DNA of 24,478 nt from Eimeria necatrix (Eukaryota > Apicomplexa > Conoidasida > Eucoccidiorida > Eimeriidae). Of this stretch, positions 8,181 to 17,215 are shown in pieces. The notes under the pieces were generated by a model. It was given only the letters and a program-made list of their open reading frames with translations, had not been told where the DNA came from and did no database searches. How positions within the stretch are numbered: the first letter of the stretch is position 1; each line of letters begins with the position of its first letter. The position numbers and the translations under genes were made by a program. The stretch is from NCBI RefSeq assembly GCF_000499385.1, contig NW_013654372.1, forward strand, positions 2,501 through 26,978, in the 5' to 3' direction.

Positions 8181-8194
8181 GGTGTACGTACACC
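8181..8194. repeat. palindrome GGTGTACGTACACC (exact)
   Basis: GC-rich flanks (GCGCGG on both sides), upstream of the two-helix gene. Confidence 0.95.
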
Positions 8195-8968
8195 GCGCGG
8201 CCCCGCGGCGGCTCTGCGGAAAGGCGAAAGAAAGGCCTTTTTCAGAAGAGTAAATTCATTTAAATTAAATTTCTTTTTTGAATTGCGAGAAGATGAAACA
8301 AAAACTGAAGACTGGCGGCTGCGGACGGCGGCTTTTGGGAGCCAGCGGTTTCCCGCGGCGCTGCGCGCTTATTGGAGTGTCACTGCAACTTTTTGTTTCG
8401 AAAAAAAAACCTTTTTCTTTTTTTCTTCTTTTATTTTCATTTATTTTCATTTATTTGCAACTTCAACTTCAATTAACTGCAAAAGGCTCAGCCAGTCCAC
8501 CCGGCAGCCCCCGAGCCACCGCGGATGCTCTCGAGCTGCATGCGCCGCTGTCAACGAATCCGCCTTTATTTTTACTTTTATTCTGTTTTTTGACCATCTA
8601 AATGCATTTATTTTTGTTTATTTTTGTTTATTTTTGTTTATTTTTGTTTTTTTAATCCTTTAATTCCTAAAAATCCGAATTTTGGTGCCGCTTTCCCACC
8701 CCCTTGTCGTGCGCTCTACAGACCAGCAGCATGCATCTGCAAACGGCGAATTTAAACTCAAAAAAGAAAAAGATTTAAATTAAATAGAGATATAAATATA
8801 AAACTTTGAATTTTTTGTTTAAATATTCGCCTTTTATGCCATTCTTGCTGCAAAGATTGATGTCTGCAACTTGAATATTCATAAAAGCGTTTTATATCTG
8901 CACAAAAATAACTCCAAATATAAAACAAATTAAAACAAATTAAAGCCCATCTTCATCGCAGCAATTCG

Positions 8969-8982
8969 AGTGTACAGACACC
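8969..8982. repeat. palindrome variant AGTGTACAGACACC
   Basis: Intergenic, 40 bp before an inverted telomere-repeat pair. Confidence 0.7.
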
Positions 8983-9022
8983 TCCAGGATGTGCAGCTTC
9001 AAACTGGTGTTTATCAGCTCTA

Positions 9023-9103
9023 GGGCTTAGGGTTTAGGGTTTAGGGTTTGAAGCTCGCAGTGGCAAACATAAAACCCTAAACCCTAAACCCTAAACCCTA
9101 AAC
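9023..9103. repeat. inverted pair of telomere-type arrays
   Basis: TTTAGGG units (9023-9050) are followed 20 nt later by CCCTAAA units (9072-9103), so the strands can fold back on each other. Confidence 0.9.
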
Positions 9104-9313
9104 CGCTGCAGTGGAAGGACAGGCAGGCCTCAGGATGAGCAGCAAAGAGAAAAGAATAAATTAAAAAAAAGATAAAACGAAGAAGAAATAAAAAATAAAA
9201 AATAACTTTCGAGAAGAATGCAGAAGCAAAGAGTGCTTTTGTTTCATTTAATTTATTTCCTATTTTTGTTAAATGATTTCCTCTGTTATTTTCGTCAGCT
9301 GCACACTGCTGCA

Positions 9314-9355
9314 CTAAACCCTAAACCCTAAACCCTAATACACGATATTTCTGCT

Positions 9356-9398
<43 letters not shown>
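9314..9398. repeat. CCCTAAA units then a CAG tract
   Basis: About 3.5 CCCTAAA units (9315-9338) are followed by about 15 CAG units (9353-9398). Confidence 0.9.
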
Positions 9399-9399
<1 letters not shown>

Positions 9400-9660
9400 C
9401 GGTATGGGAGCGTTTTGGAATTTAGGCATTTTAACTCCAAGGCATAAATAAAACGCATTTGATACTATTTTGAAATGTAATTTAACTAAATTTGTTTTAT
9501 TTTCATTTTATTTTAATTAATTTAATTAATTTATTTAATTCAGTTATTTTAATTAAATTAATTTATTTAATTTAATTATTTTAACTAAATTAATTCAACA
9601 CACTTCAATCGGCTAGCAACTGGTGCTCTCGAGCAGCAAAACTCAAAATCTTGTTTTTGA
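9399..9660. other. AT-rich non-coding DNA
   Basis: TTTAATTAA-type low-complexity sequence; nothing else seen. Confidence 0.6.
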
Positions 9661-9665
9661 AACGC

Positions 9666-9993
9666 CCCAAACCCTAAACCCTAAACCCTAAACCCCAAAC
9701 CCTAAACCCTAAACCCTGAAACGCAAACCCTTGAATGTACATGGACTCGTGAATTGAAAGGAGTTAAGAGAAAGCACACACGGAAGCAAAAGGCGCAGCA
9801 CGCGAAACCCTAAACCCTAGGGGACTAAACCCTAAACCCTAGAGGCTAAGCCGTAAACCCTAAACCCTAGGGAGTAGGCGCCGCGAGCTTGGCGGCGAAA
9901 ACCCTAAACCCTCGAGGCCCTGGGCCTCCAAGGCTAAACCCTAAACCCTAGAAGGTAAACCCTAAACCCTGGAAGCCAAACCCTAAACCCTGA
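9666..9993 (-). repeat. interspersed telomere-type doublets (AAACCCT)2 with unique spacers
   Basis: After a seven-unit array (9666-9718), at least seven doublets AAACCCTAAACCCT occur between 9803 and 9993, separated by different GC-rich spacers of about 8-35 nt such as AGGGGACT, AGAGGCTAAGCCGT and AGAAGGT. Confidence 0.9.
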
Positions 9994-10049
9994 AAGATAA
10001 GGGTTTGGGCCTGGAGCGCAAAAGGGGGTTTGGCTGGCTCGGAATTTCG

Positions 10050-10063
10050 GGTGTCTGTACACC
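10050..10063. repeat. palindrome variant GGTGTCTGTACACC
   Basis: Asymmetric centre; reverse complement of GGTGTACAGACACC. Confidence 0.85.
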
Positions 10064-10260
10064 GCAGGTGGGCGGAGTGTCGCGGAAATGCACTTTTAGC
10101 ATTTTTGCGGCTCCCCGAGTTCCTTTTTGCGGAAAAAAAAGCTGCAGGGGTTTAAAAGTGTTTTATTTAGAAAATAAACCCCTTTTTAGGGTTTAAAAGA
10201 GCCAATTTGCTGCGGGAAGTGCCCTGGGCGCGGCGAGGGCTGCCGCGGCTGCGTGGGTCA

Positions 10261-10274
10261 GGTGTCTGTACACC
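10261..10274. repeat. palindrome variant GGTGTCTGTACACC
   Basis: Same version as at 10050, 211 bp downstream. Confidence 0.85.
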
Positions 10275-10372
10275 CCGGCGGCGCTCTCGCCGCCGTTTTC
10301 CGCAAACCGACTTTTAAATGAATAATTCTTTTGAAAAGAAGAGAAGTTTGAAGAAGAAAAGCAAAAGTGAGT

Positions 10373-10406
<34 letters not shown>

Positions 10407-10569
10407 AGTGGGCCAAAGAAACCAATGGGCGTGGTGATTGGCTCAACGGCTGGTCGCCGGGGGCTGCTGCTGCTGCTGCTGCTGCCTTTTCGCCCGCATT
10501 TTCGGAAACTGAGGCTTTCTTTGGGTTTTAAATTCAAAAATAAATAAAATAATATCAATTGGGGTTTAA

Positions 10570-10579
10570 TTGCATGCAA
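10570..10579. promoter_or_regulatory. TTGCATGCAA, ApiAP2-type TGCATGCA site
   Basis: A perfect 10-bp palindrome about 610 bp upstream of the ISP start. TGCATGC-type motifs are known apicomplexan promoter elements and ApiAP2 targets; use here is inference. Confidence 0.35.
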
Positions 10580-10734
10580 AGAGCCCCCCCGAAGGAGAAA
10601 CTGGCGCTGAGAGGCTCTCGCCGCGACTGCAGCAGCAGAGGAATCAGCGCGGCCGCTGCTGCTGCGCTGCTGCTGCTCGTTTTTTGGATCTTTTTGACAA
10701 ATTAAAAACAAAACCCGAATATTTGCTGCTGCTC

Positions 10735-10774
<40 letters not shown>

Positions 10775-10802
10775 GCCTTTCCCGCCAGACCATCGCAGCT
10801 GG

Positions 10803-10816
10803 GGTGTATGGACACC
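10803..10816. repeat. palindrome variant GGTGTATGGACACC
   Basis: Arms intact, centre ATGG; upstream of the ISP gene. Confidence 0.75.
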
Positions 10817-11010
10817 TCAGCCCGCAGTTTCTGCTGCTTCGCCTCCACCCTTCGCCACTTCTTTTGCTGCCTTTAAATCTTTGCTGCTGCTGCTCCCTGC
10901 AGCAGCAAGTCTCGCAGCAAACGGGCCGAGGCTGCGGCTTTTGCTGCTGTGCTGCGCAGAGCCGCGGGGCCTCGCCGCAGCAGCAGCGCTGCAGCAGCAG
11001 CAGACACACC

Positions 11011-11042
<32 letters not shown>

Positions 11043-11142
11043 TCGCTGGGCCTCTCCAGCCGCGCGGGGGCGCCTTGAGAGAAACAGAAGGCAAAGTTGA
11101 GCCACAAGAGCTGCAGCTCGCCAGCCCTACACACAGCAGCAC

Positions 11143-11185
<43 letters not shown>

Positions 11186-11187
11186 AG

Positions 11188-11256
11188 ATGGGCGCAGTCA
11201 GTTCCTGCTGCGCTGTGGAGGACGCGGACGACCGGCAGGTGATGAAGGAGCCGCAG

Positions 11257-11299
<43 letters not shown>

Positions 11300-11957
11300 A
11301 AGACAAGACGCACAGCGCGAAGCCCCGCAAAGAAAGCAGCAGCAAAGAACAAAGTGAACAAAAAAGCAAAGACAAAGACAAAGACAAAGAAGCAGCAAAA
11401 GAAGAAAAAAAACCCAAGAAGCAGCAGCAGCAGGAGCAGCCAGGTGGGAGTTGCATTTAAATATTTAATTTCAAATGAAAGGCCACGCTGCTGCTGCCCG
11501 GCGCTGGGGTGTACGTACACCCCGTGCTGCTGCATGCGCAGCAGCAGCAGCTTCGAACAGCAAACAAACGAAGGCTTTGAAGTGTTTATTGTTCATTTAT
11601 TTATTTAAATCTTTTTTGTTTTATTTTATTTTCTTTTTTGTTTTATTCTTTTCTTTTTTTCGCTTCTTGAGCATGCAGTCCTGAGGTGTACGTACACCCG
11701 GCTGTACGTACACCCGAGTCCGTTAAAAGGAAAATAAATTCATTTCTTTAATTTCCATTTTATTTTTTATTTTCAAATAAATTCATATTTGTTCACTTCT
11801 TTAATTCTCATTTTATTTTTTATTTTCAAATAAATGCATATTTGAATTTGCACTTTGTAGCTTTTTTGTTGCCAAACAAAATGCATGTTCCAAATGCAGC
11901 TACACGCAGCAGCAGCAGCAGCAGTGATGCAGCAGCAGCAGCAGCAGCAGCAGTGAT

Positions 11958-11992
<35 letters not shown>

Positions 11993-12026
11993 GTTGGAGC
12001 AGCAGCAGCAGCAGCAGCAGCAGTGT

Positions 12027-12058
<32 letters not shown>

Positions 12059-12502
12059 AGGCGAAGCAGATCTTAACTGGCCGAGGGGCCAGAAGTCTGG
12101 GATTTGATGAATTGTTTAAATTGATTTCTTTCTTTTTAATTTGTTTTTCAATTAATTTGTTTTTCAATTAATTTGTTTTTTCAAATAATTTTTTTTCAAG
12201 TTCTTTATTTTTTCAATTTCTTTTTTTCAATTTATTTCTTTTCTGTTTCTTTCTTTTCGACTAATTTCTTTTCAACTAATTTTCTTCAATTAAATATTTC
12301 CAATTGATTTATTTCACATAATTTGGCATTCATTTGAACCAATTAAAGTAATTAATTAATTAATTAATTAATTAGTATTAATTAATTAATTAGTATTAAT
12401 TAATTAATTAATTAATTAATTAATTAATTAATTAATAAACAAAATTAATCAAACAAATTAACTAATTAATTAATTAATTAAACTAATTAATTAATTAACT
12501 AT

Positions 12503-12541
<39 letters not shown>

Positions 12542-13332
12542 TTATTTATTTCAACTTTGCTGCTGCAGCAGTGGCTGTGAACCAGCCAGAAGTAGAAGAC
12601 CTGCGGAAGCGGCTGCAGGGCGGAATGGCAATAATAGTTTTGCTGCAAGACGGGACCAAACTTGCCTGCACTTTGCACTTAAACCCTTCCGACAAGTCCC
12701 TCAGCATTTCCTGCGAAGACAAAGTACCGAGGGTTTAGGGTTTAGGGTTTAGGGTTTAGGGTTTGGGGTGGGGGGTTGCAGGCGCGCGGATTGGGGTTTA
12801 GGGTTTGCGGGGGCGAGGGTTTGGGGTTTGGGGTTCAAAGGGGCGGGGGTTTAGGGTTTGGGGTTTACGGGGGCTGGCGCGTAGGGTCTAGGCTCCACAC
12901 GGGAAAGGGTTTAGGGTTTAGGGTTTAGGGTTTAGGGTTCCGACGGACTTGGGAATCGCGCGGTTTCCCCTCCGAGGGCGTGACGCAGGGCCCGCAGTGG
13001 AGGGCTTGGGGTTTAGGGTTTAGGGTTTAAAAGCCCGTAGTGGAGGGTTTAGGGTTTAGGGTTTAGGGTTTAGGGTTTAGGGTTTAGGGTTTGGGGGTGC
13101 GCAGGTGCGGGTGATCCCGCTGAGCGACGTGAAGTCGCTGCTGCACACGCGGGATCAGCTGAAGCGGGTGGAGACGAAGGCGAATCTGGTGGACGACGAG
13201 AACTGCGTGGCTTTGCACTTGATAGAATCTGGAAACTGCATTCCAATTCGTTTTGAAGCAGTAAAAGACAAACATGTCTTCGTCGAAATGATGAAACAAC
13301 TCAAAGAAGAAGCCGAAAAAAACAAAAACTGA
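11188..13332 (+). CDS. IMC sub-compartment protein (ISP family), 3 exons
   Basis: Exons are 11188-11443, 12569-12723 and 13105-13332 (212 aa); all junctions are GT/AG and phases match (1, then 0). The start reads MGAVSSCC: Gly2 fits N-myristoylation and Cys7/Cys8 fit palmitoylation, the dual lipid signal known for apicomplexan ISPs, which mark sub-compartments of the inner membrane complex under the plasma membrane. Exon 1 continues with a run of 13 Ala and a Lys/Asp/Glu-rich linker (repeated KDKDK) ending in Gln. Exons 2 and 3 encode the conserved PH-like core, including LQDGTKLACTLHLNPSDKSL, VRVIPLSDVKSLLHTRDQLK and CVALHLIESGNCIPIRFEAV, ending KQLKEEAEKNKN. Intron 1 (1125 nt) holds CAG arrays, three palindromes and AT microsatellites; intron 2 (381 nt) is largely TTTAGGG repeats. 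The exon 2 start could also be 12572 (one residue fewer). The family is recognised from memory of Toxoplasma ISPs; which paralogue is not decided. Confidence 0.93.
11506..11523. repeat. palindrome GGTGTACGTACACC (exact, 18 bp), ISP intron 1
   Basis: Starts 62 nt after the donor. Confidence 0.95.
11685..11714. repeat. tandem pair: exact palindrome plus GCTGTACGTACACC, ISP intron 1
   Basis: An exact copy at 11685-11698 and a one-base variant at 11701-11714, two bases apart. Confidence 0.92.
11905..12059 (+). repeat. hierarchical CAG array in ISP intron 1
   Basis: Blocks of 5-11 CAG are separated by TGATG (twice) and then TGTTGGAG (twice), so the array grew by duplication of whole blocks as well as of single units. 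Confidence 0.9.
12345..12550 (+). repeat. TTAA and TTTA microsatellites at the end of ISP intron 1
   Basis: Runs of (ATTA)n at 12350-12500 and (TTTA)n at 12500-12545 immediately precede the acceptor of exon 2 at 12568. Confidence 0.9.
12730..13096 (+). repeat. TTTAGGG-type array filling ISP intron 2
   Basis: Starts within 7 nt of the GTACCG donor and ends 8 nt before the acceptor. It comprises several blocks of perfect TTTAGGG (3-7 units) with TTTGGGG variants and GC-rich spacers, G-rich on the coding strand. Confidence 0.95.
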
Positions 13333-13800
13333 ACTTCCACTTGCACGGAAAGCGGCGCGCCGCCGCGCGGGGTGTACGTACACCCCACGCGCGTGCAACT
13401 TCGCGCCTTCTCCCAACACGAAAGCGACCCAACCGACGCCCAAAACGCCCTTTTTCAAGAAATTCGAACGCCAAAATGTAAATTCCAACATTATATTTCA
13501 TTATATTTGCAAAAAGAGGAAAAAAAACGAGCAAAAATGCCGGCGCCGCGGCTTCGTGGCTTGCTTTCCGCTGCTTCGGCCCTGCCTGGCGGCCACTGCA
13601 GGATTTGTTTTCTCGCAAAGTTCAGATTATTTAATTATTTAATTATTTATTATTTATTATTTATTATTTCCTCCTTTGGACTGCAAGCGACTGTACACGC
13701 AGACTCTGCTGCAGCAGCGCGAACTCAGCTTTTGCATTATTTTTGAGTTGCACAAAAATCTGTCAACACCCCCCACTGCAACAAACCCCGCTGCAGCACT
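13333..13800. other. ISP downstream region
   Basis: An exact palindrome begins 39 nt after the ISP stop (13371-13384). The rest is mixed unique and AT-rich DNA. No gene. Confidence 0.5.
13369..13386. repeat. palindrome GGTGTACGTACACC (exact, 18 bp), ISP 3' flank
   Basis: The 14-mer begins 39 nt after the ISP stop, probably in the 3'UTR. Confidence 0.95.
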
Positions 13801-13806
13801 TCAACT

Positions 13807-13837
<31 letters not shown>

Positions 13838-14367
13838 GCCTTTTGCTGCAGCTGCTGCTTTCCTTCAACACTATCTGCTGCGCTAGTCCAGCAGCTCGGA
13901 AGAAGACCGTGTGAGCTGCAGCAGCAGCAAAACCTTCTGCTGCAGCAGCTGCTCTGACACTTGCTGCTGCTCTAGTTCTGCAGTTCAAAAGAGAACTATT
14001 TGAGCTGCAGCAGCAGCAAAACCTTCTGCTGCAGCTGCTGCTTTTCTTCAACACTTTCTGCTGCTTTAGTTCAGGAGCTCAAAGGAAAAACAATTTGAAC
14101 TGCAGCAGCAGCAAAACCTTTTGCTGCTGCTGCTAACGCTTTCTGCTGCTCTAGTGCAGCAGCACAAAGGAAAACAATATGAACTGCAGCAGCAGCAAAG
14201 CCTTCTGCTGCAGCTGCTGCTTCCCTTTAACGCCTTCTGCTGCTCTACTGCAGCAGCTCAAAAGAAAAATAATTTGAACTGCAGCAGCAGAAGGCTTTGC
14301 TGCTGCTGCTGCTTCTCTTTGAAATCTTTCTGCTGCTCTAGTGCAGCAGCTCAAGACAATTTGAACT

Positions 14368-14406
<39 letters not shown>

Positions 14407-14430
14407 CTTTTTGCTGCTGGCTGCGGCCAC
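13800..14430 (+). repeat. minisatellite, 84-95 bp unit, about 6-7 copies
   Basis: The landmark GARCTGCAGCAGCAGC recurs at 13913, 14002, 14097, 14181, 14276 and 14363 (spacings 89, 95, 84, 95, 87). Each unit also has AACCTTCTGCTGCAGCTGCT, TTCTGCTGCTCTAGT and CAGCAGCTCAAAG. The last copy ends in an expanded CAG tract (14367-14404). Frames shift between units, so coding is unlikely. Confidence 0.88.
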
Positions 14431-14464
14431 GCTGGGCTTAATTCAGTTTCTTCTAATTGCATTT

Positions 14465-15010
14465 AGTTTTATTTTCAGTTGCATTTATTTCGATTTTAAT
14501 TTAATTTGATTTCACTTTTAATTGCATTTTATTTCATTTTCAACTTCGTTTAATTTCATTTCCAGCTGCATGCACTTCAATTCCAGTTGCAATTAACTTC
14601 AATTCAAGTTGCATTTAATTTCCTTTTAAATTGCAATTTATTTCTTTTTAAATTGCAGTTTATTTCTTTTTAAGTTGCAATTTATTTCTTTTTAAATTGC
14701 AATTTATTTCTTTCTAAAATGCAATTTATTTCCTTTTAAACTGCAATTATTTCAACTCCATTTGCATCCAATTTCGATTATAATTCTATTCAATTCCAAG
14801 TGCAATCAATTCCATTTCTAATTGCAATTAATTCCAATTCTAATTTCAATTAATTTCATTTCTAATTTCAATTAATTTCATTTTTAATTGCAATTAATTT
14901 CAACTCTAACTGCAATTAATTCCACTTCTAATTCAATTAATTTCAACTCTAATTCTATTTGATTCGAATTGCATTAAATTGAATTCTATTTGCAATTAAT
15001 TTCATTTCAA
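14465..15010 (+). repeat. degenerate array of AATTGCAATTxATTTC units
   Basis: Roughly 20 loosely spaced units of 20-30 bp share TTGCAATT or ATTGCA followed by TTATTTC, clearest at 14630-14745 with a period of about 24-27 bp. Confidence 0.8.
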
Positions 15011-15840
15011 ACTTGAGTTATTTTCGCGTTTAATTGCAGCAAAAGAATTGCAATTAATTCAACTTCCGTTTCTTGAATTCAACTTTTGAATTCAACTTCG
15101 TTTCTGAACAAACTTGGCTTTTTTAAATTGCAATTATTTCCATTTTGCGTTTCAATTAAATCCATTTGGAGTTATTTTTCGAAATTAAAACTTTAATTCT
15201 TTTTAATTCCGTTTTCTCTTCTTTCAACTCCAGTGGAATCTTCCCAAGTCCACTCTGCTGGCACTAATTTCGAGTTGTTTTCAATTAAATTAATTTCTTT
15301 TCTTTTTCTTTTTTGAAATTAAATTAAATTCTGTTTTTTACTTCCAATTGTTTCGCAACTGGCTGCATTCCGAAAGCTGTTTGAACTCAAGTGGAACTAT
15401 TTCTTCGGCGAAGTGGATTCTGAATCTTTTTTTGCGAAACTAATTCGAACTTTTTTTAAATTTAATTATTTCTTCTTTTCAATTCTAATTTTATTTTATT
15501 ATTTTATTTTATTTCTCTTCTTTTGCACTTCACTGCATTTCCAAATTCCCTCAGAGTCCGTCAAGTTCAAACTTTGTCTTGGGCTTTTGCCCAAGCCGAA
15601 CCCGGGGCGGCGGGAACTCGAACTGGCCCACAACAAGCCATTTATTCATTTATTTATTTATTTTATTTATTTATTTATTTATTTTATTTATTTTATTTAT
15701 TTATTTCGCATTTACTTGCCATTTACTTCCAACTCAAAGCCAAGGAACTGTACACTGGAGCAGCGCCGCACACATAACTCATTTCCGGCGCGCTCCGCTT
15801 TGGAAACCTGCAAAGGACTTTATTTGCTTTTGCTGCACTA
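15011..15840. other. AT-rich non-coding with TTTA repeats
   Basis: A possible acceptor CCAAATTCCCTCAG (15554) precedes a GC-rich patch that could encode SVKFKLCLGLLPKPNPGRRE, but the frame runs into a TTTA microsatellite (15640-15710) without a clear donor. No gene called. Confidence 0.4.
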
Positions 15841-15852
15841 AAAGAAAAGAAG

Positions 15853-15890
<38 letters not shown>

Positions 15891-16029
15891 AAGGAAACAG
15901 AAAAGAAGCGGCTGGACGGGGAGGAAGCAGCAGCAAGCCGCAGCAGCAGCCGCAGCCGCAGCCGCAGCAGCAGCAGCAGCCGCAGCAGCAGCGGCGAGCG
16001 CCGCGGGGAGCCAGAGGGAGAAGCGGGAG

Positions 16030-16065
<36 letters not shown>

Positions 16066-16157
16066 GAAGCTGCCAAGCCGCCAGATCAAACAAGAGCTTC
16101 AAGACTCTCAGCAGCAGCAGCAGAAACAGCATTTGCTGCAGCAGGAGGGGCCCTTAA
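15841..16157 (+). other. CAG-rich block, all plus frames open
   Basis: The block contains CAG tracts at 15857-15889, 15951-15990 (CAG/CCG mixed) and 16036-16064. One plus frame reads KKLPSRQIKQELQDSQQQQQ, another EAAKPPDQTRASRL. It overlaps the end of the minus-strand Ala-rich gene. It may be an exon of a plus-strand gene or the 3' region of the minus gene. Not resolved. Confidence 0.3.
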
Positions 16158-16525
16158 GACGAGGCCCCTTCTTCCTCTGCTGCCTTTTGCTGCTGCGGGG
16201 GGCCCCACACCCACGGCGACGGCCCCGCCCGGCTGTTTTGCTGCTGCTGCTGCTGCTGCTGCTGCATCTGCTGCTGCGTCTGCTGCAGCGAGAGCAGCAA
16301 GCGTCATGTGCACGAGCTGCGGCTCGTCCTCCTTGGGCGCTGCTGCTGCTGCTGCTGGTGCTGCTGATGCTGCTGCAGGTGCTGCTGCTGCTGCTGCAGG
16401 TGCTGCTGCTGCTGCTGCAGGTGCTGCTGCTGCTGCGGCGCGCCTGGAAGCAGCAGCAGACGGACTGCCTGCTTCTGAAATGGGGGAAACAGCAGGAGAA
16501 AAGGAGTAAGGAAGTGCTGCTGTTC

Positions 16526-16561
<36 letters not shown>

Positions 16562-17165
16562 TGGACAGGCCTGCGGGCGTGTTGGTTGCTGCTGGGGTGT
16601 CTGTACAGCTGGTAATAGTTGTAGCAGCAGCAGCAGGAGCGAAGGGGCCTTTGGGCCTCTCGGGGGCGCACAAGTTGGCAGCAGCTTCTGCTGCAGCAGC
16701 AGAAGCAGCAGCGCTCCTTGCTGCTGCTGCTGCTGCTGCTGGGGCTGCGGGGCGGGCGGCTTCCCCCTGCAGAGCAGCAGCAGGAGGCGGGGGAGCGCGG
16801 CTGCTGCTGCTGCTGCTGCGCTGCTGCTGCTGCTGCTGCTGCTGGGGGGAGGGGACGAGGGGGTCGGAGTCTGCGGGCGCTGCTGCTGCAGCAGCAGCAG
16901 CAGCAGCAGCAGGGTGTGCTGCAGCAAGCTCGCAGCAGCTGCAGGCAGGGGGGCCCCCCGGGGGCCCCTCAGAGGCGTCGGAAAGGGGCAAAGTGGAAGC
17001 CTTGGGGAAGAGCTCTTTGCCCGTAAGGGCGCGGAAGCAGCAGCAAAAGGGGCAGCAGCAGCAGCGCAGCAGCAAAGGCCCCAAACATGTCGTGGACAAG
17101 ACTGCCGTGAGAGTGACTAGAAAAGTCATGCCCAGAACAATCCAAACTACGGAAGCAACCTCCAT
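16086..17165 (-). CDS. Ala-rich protein with N-terminal membrane helix and Cys cluster (hypothetical)
   Basis: This is a single-exon frame of 359 aa. I start at the ATG at 17165 (context CAAAATGGAG) and not at the upstream in-frame ATG at 17246, because the extra 27 residues would be a Ser run from a CAG tract likely to be 5'UTR. Residues about 5-29 form a hydrophobic helix (VVWIVLGMTFLVTLTAVLS), followed within 15 residues by RCCCCPFCCCF, a likely multi-palmitoylated juxtamembrane cluster. The rest is low complexity: long Ala runs, a Gln run, AAAAAAP heptads from a 21-bp tandem repeat (about 16348-16440), and islands such as SFSPAVSPISEAGSPS and KEDEPQLVHMTL. The non-repeat head is the main argument for coding. 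Frames on the other strand are also open through the repeats. It shares a 721-bp intergenic space with RPS18, transcribed divergently. Confidence 0.55.
16596..16609. repeat. palindrome variant GGTGTCTGTACAGC inside the minus-strand Ala-rich gene
   Basis: Translated there as SCTDTPA. One of the few copies in a coding region. Confidence 0.75.
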
Positions 17166-17180
17166 TTTGAGGTAGCAGCA

Positions 17181-17215
<35 letters not shown>

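Larger units (their letters stand above)
8111..9000. other. upstream of the two-helix gene; no firm gene
   Basis: An exact palindrome lies at 8181-8194, only 71 bp from the 24-nt exon. GC islands at 8290-8380 and 8490-8560 have several short open frames on both strands (for example EDETKTEDWRLRTAAFGSQR on plus), none with a splice partner I could prove. A GCATGCAT occurs at 8729-8736. T-rich TTTATTTTTG repeats fill 8600-8650. Confidence 0.4.
9994..11187. other. upstream region of the ISP gene
   Basis: It contains palindrome variants at 10050, 10261 and 10803, CTG tracts 10373-10406 and 10735-10774, and CAG tracts 11010-11041 and 11142-11184, the last ending four bases before the ISP ATG and so probably in the 5'UTR. 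A frame at 10318-10366 (MNNSFEKKRSLKKKSK) ends at a strong GTGAGT donor, but the only nearby acceptor would make a 42-nt intron, so it was not called. A 172-codon minus frame (10711-10193) is open but unsupported. Confidence 0.45.

Noticed and set aside
8265..8663. Three competing frames on a GC-rich island
   Set aside because: Each has protein-like stretches but no splice junctions or start that single one out.
10318..10433. Possible plus-strand mini-exons MNNSFEKKRSLKKKSK with a GTGAGT donor and a CTG-tract acceptor
   Set aside because: The implied intron is only 42 nt and the joined frame stops within nine codons.
10193..10711. 172-codon minus-strand frame
   Set aside because: No splice support or recognisable domain; it crosses two palindromes' surroundings, an AT-rich stretch and a CAG tract, and a competing frame (GDQPLSQSPRPLVSLAH) looks equally good.
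10873..11535. 220-codon minus-strand frame over the ISP start
   Set aside because: It is a shadow of CAG tracts opposite ISP exon 1 and its upstream region; mostly poly-Cys.
16133..17175. Long plus-strand Leu-rich and Ala-rich frames
   Set aside because: They lie opposite the minus-strand gene, which has a convincing helix and Cys cluster at its start; the plus frames consist almost only of repeat-derived residues.
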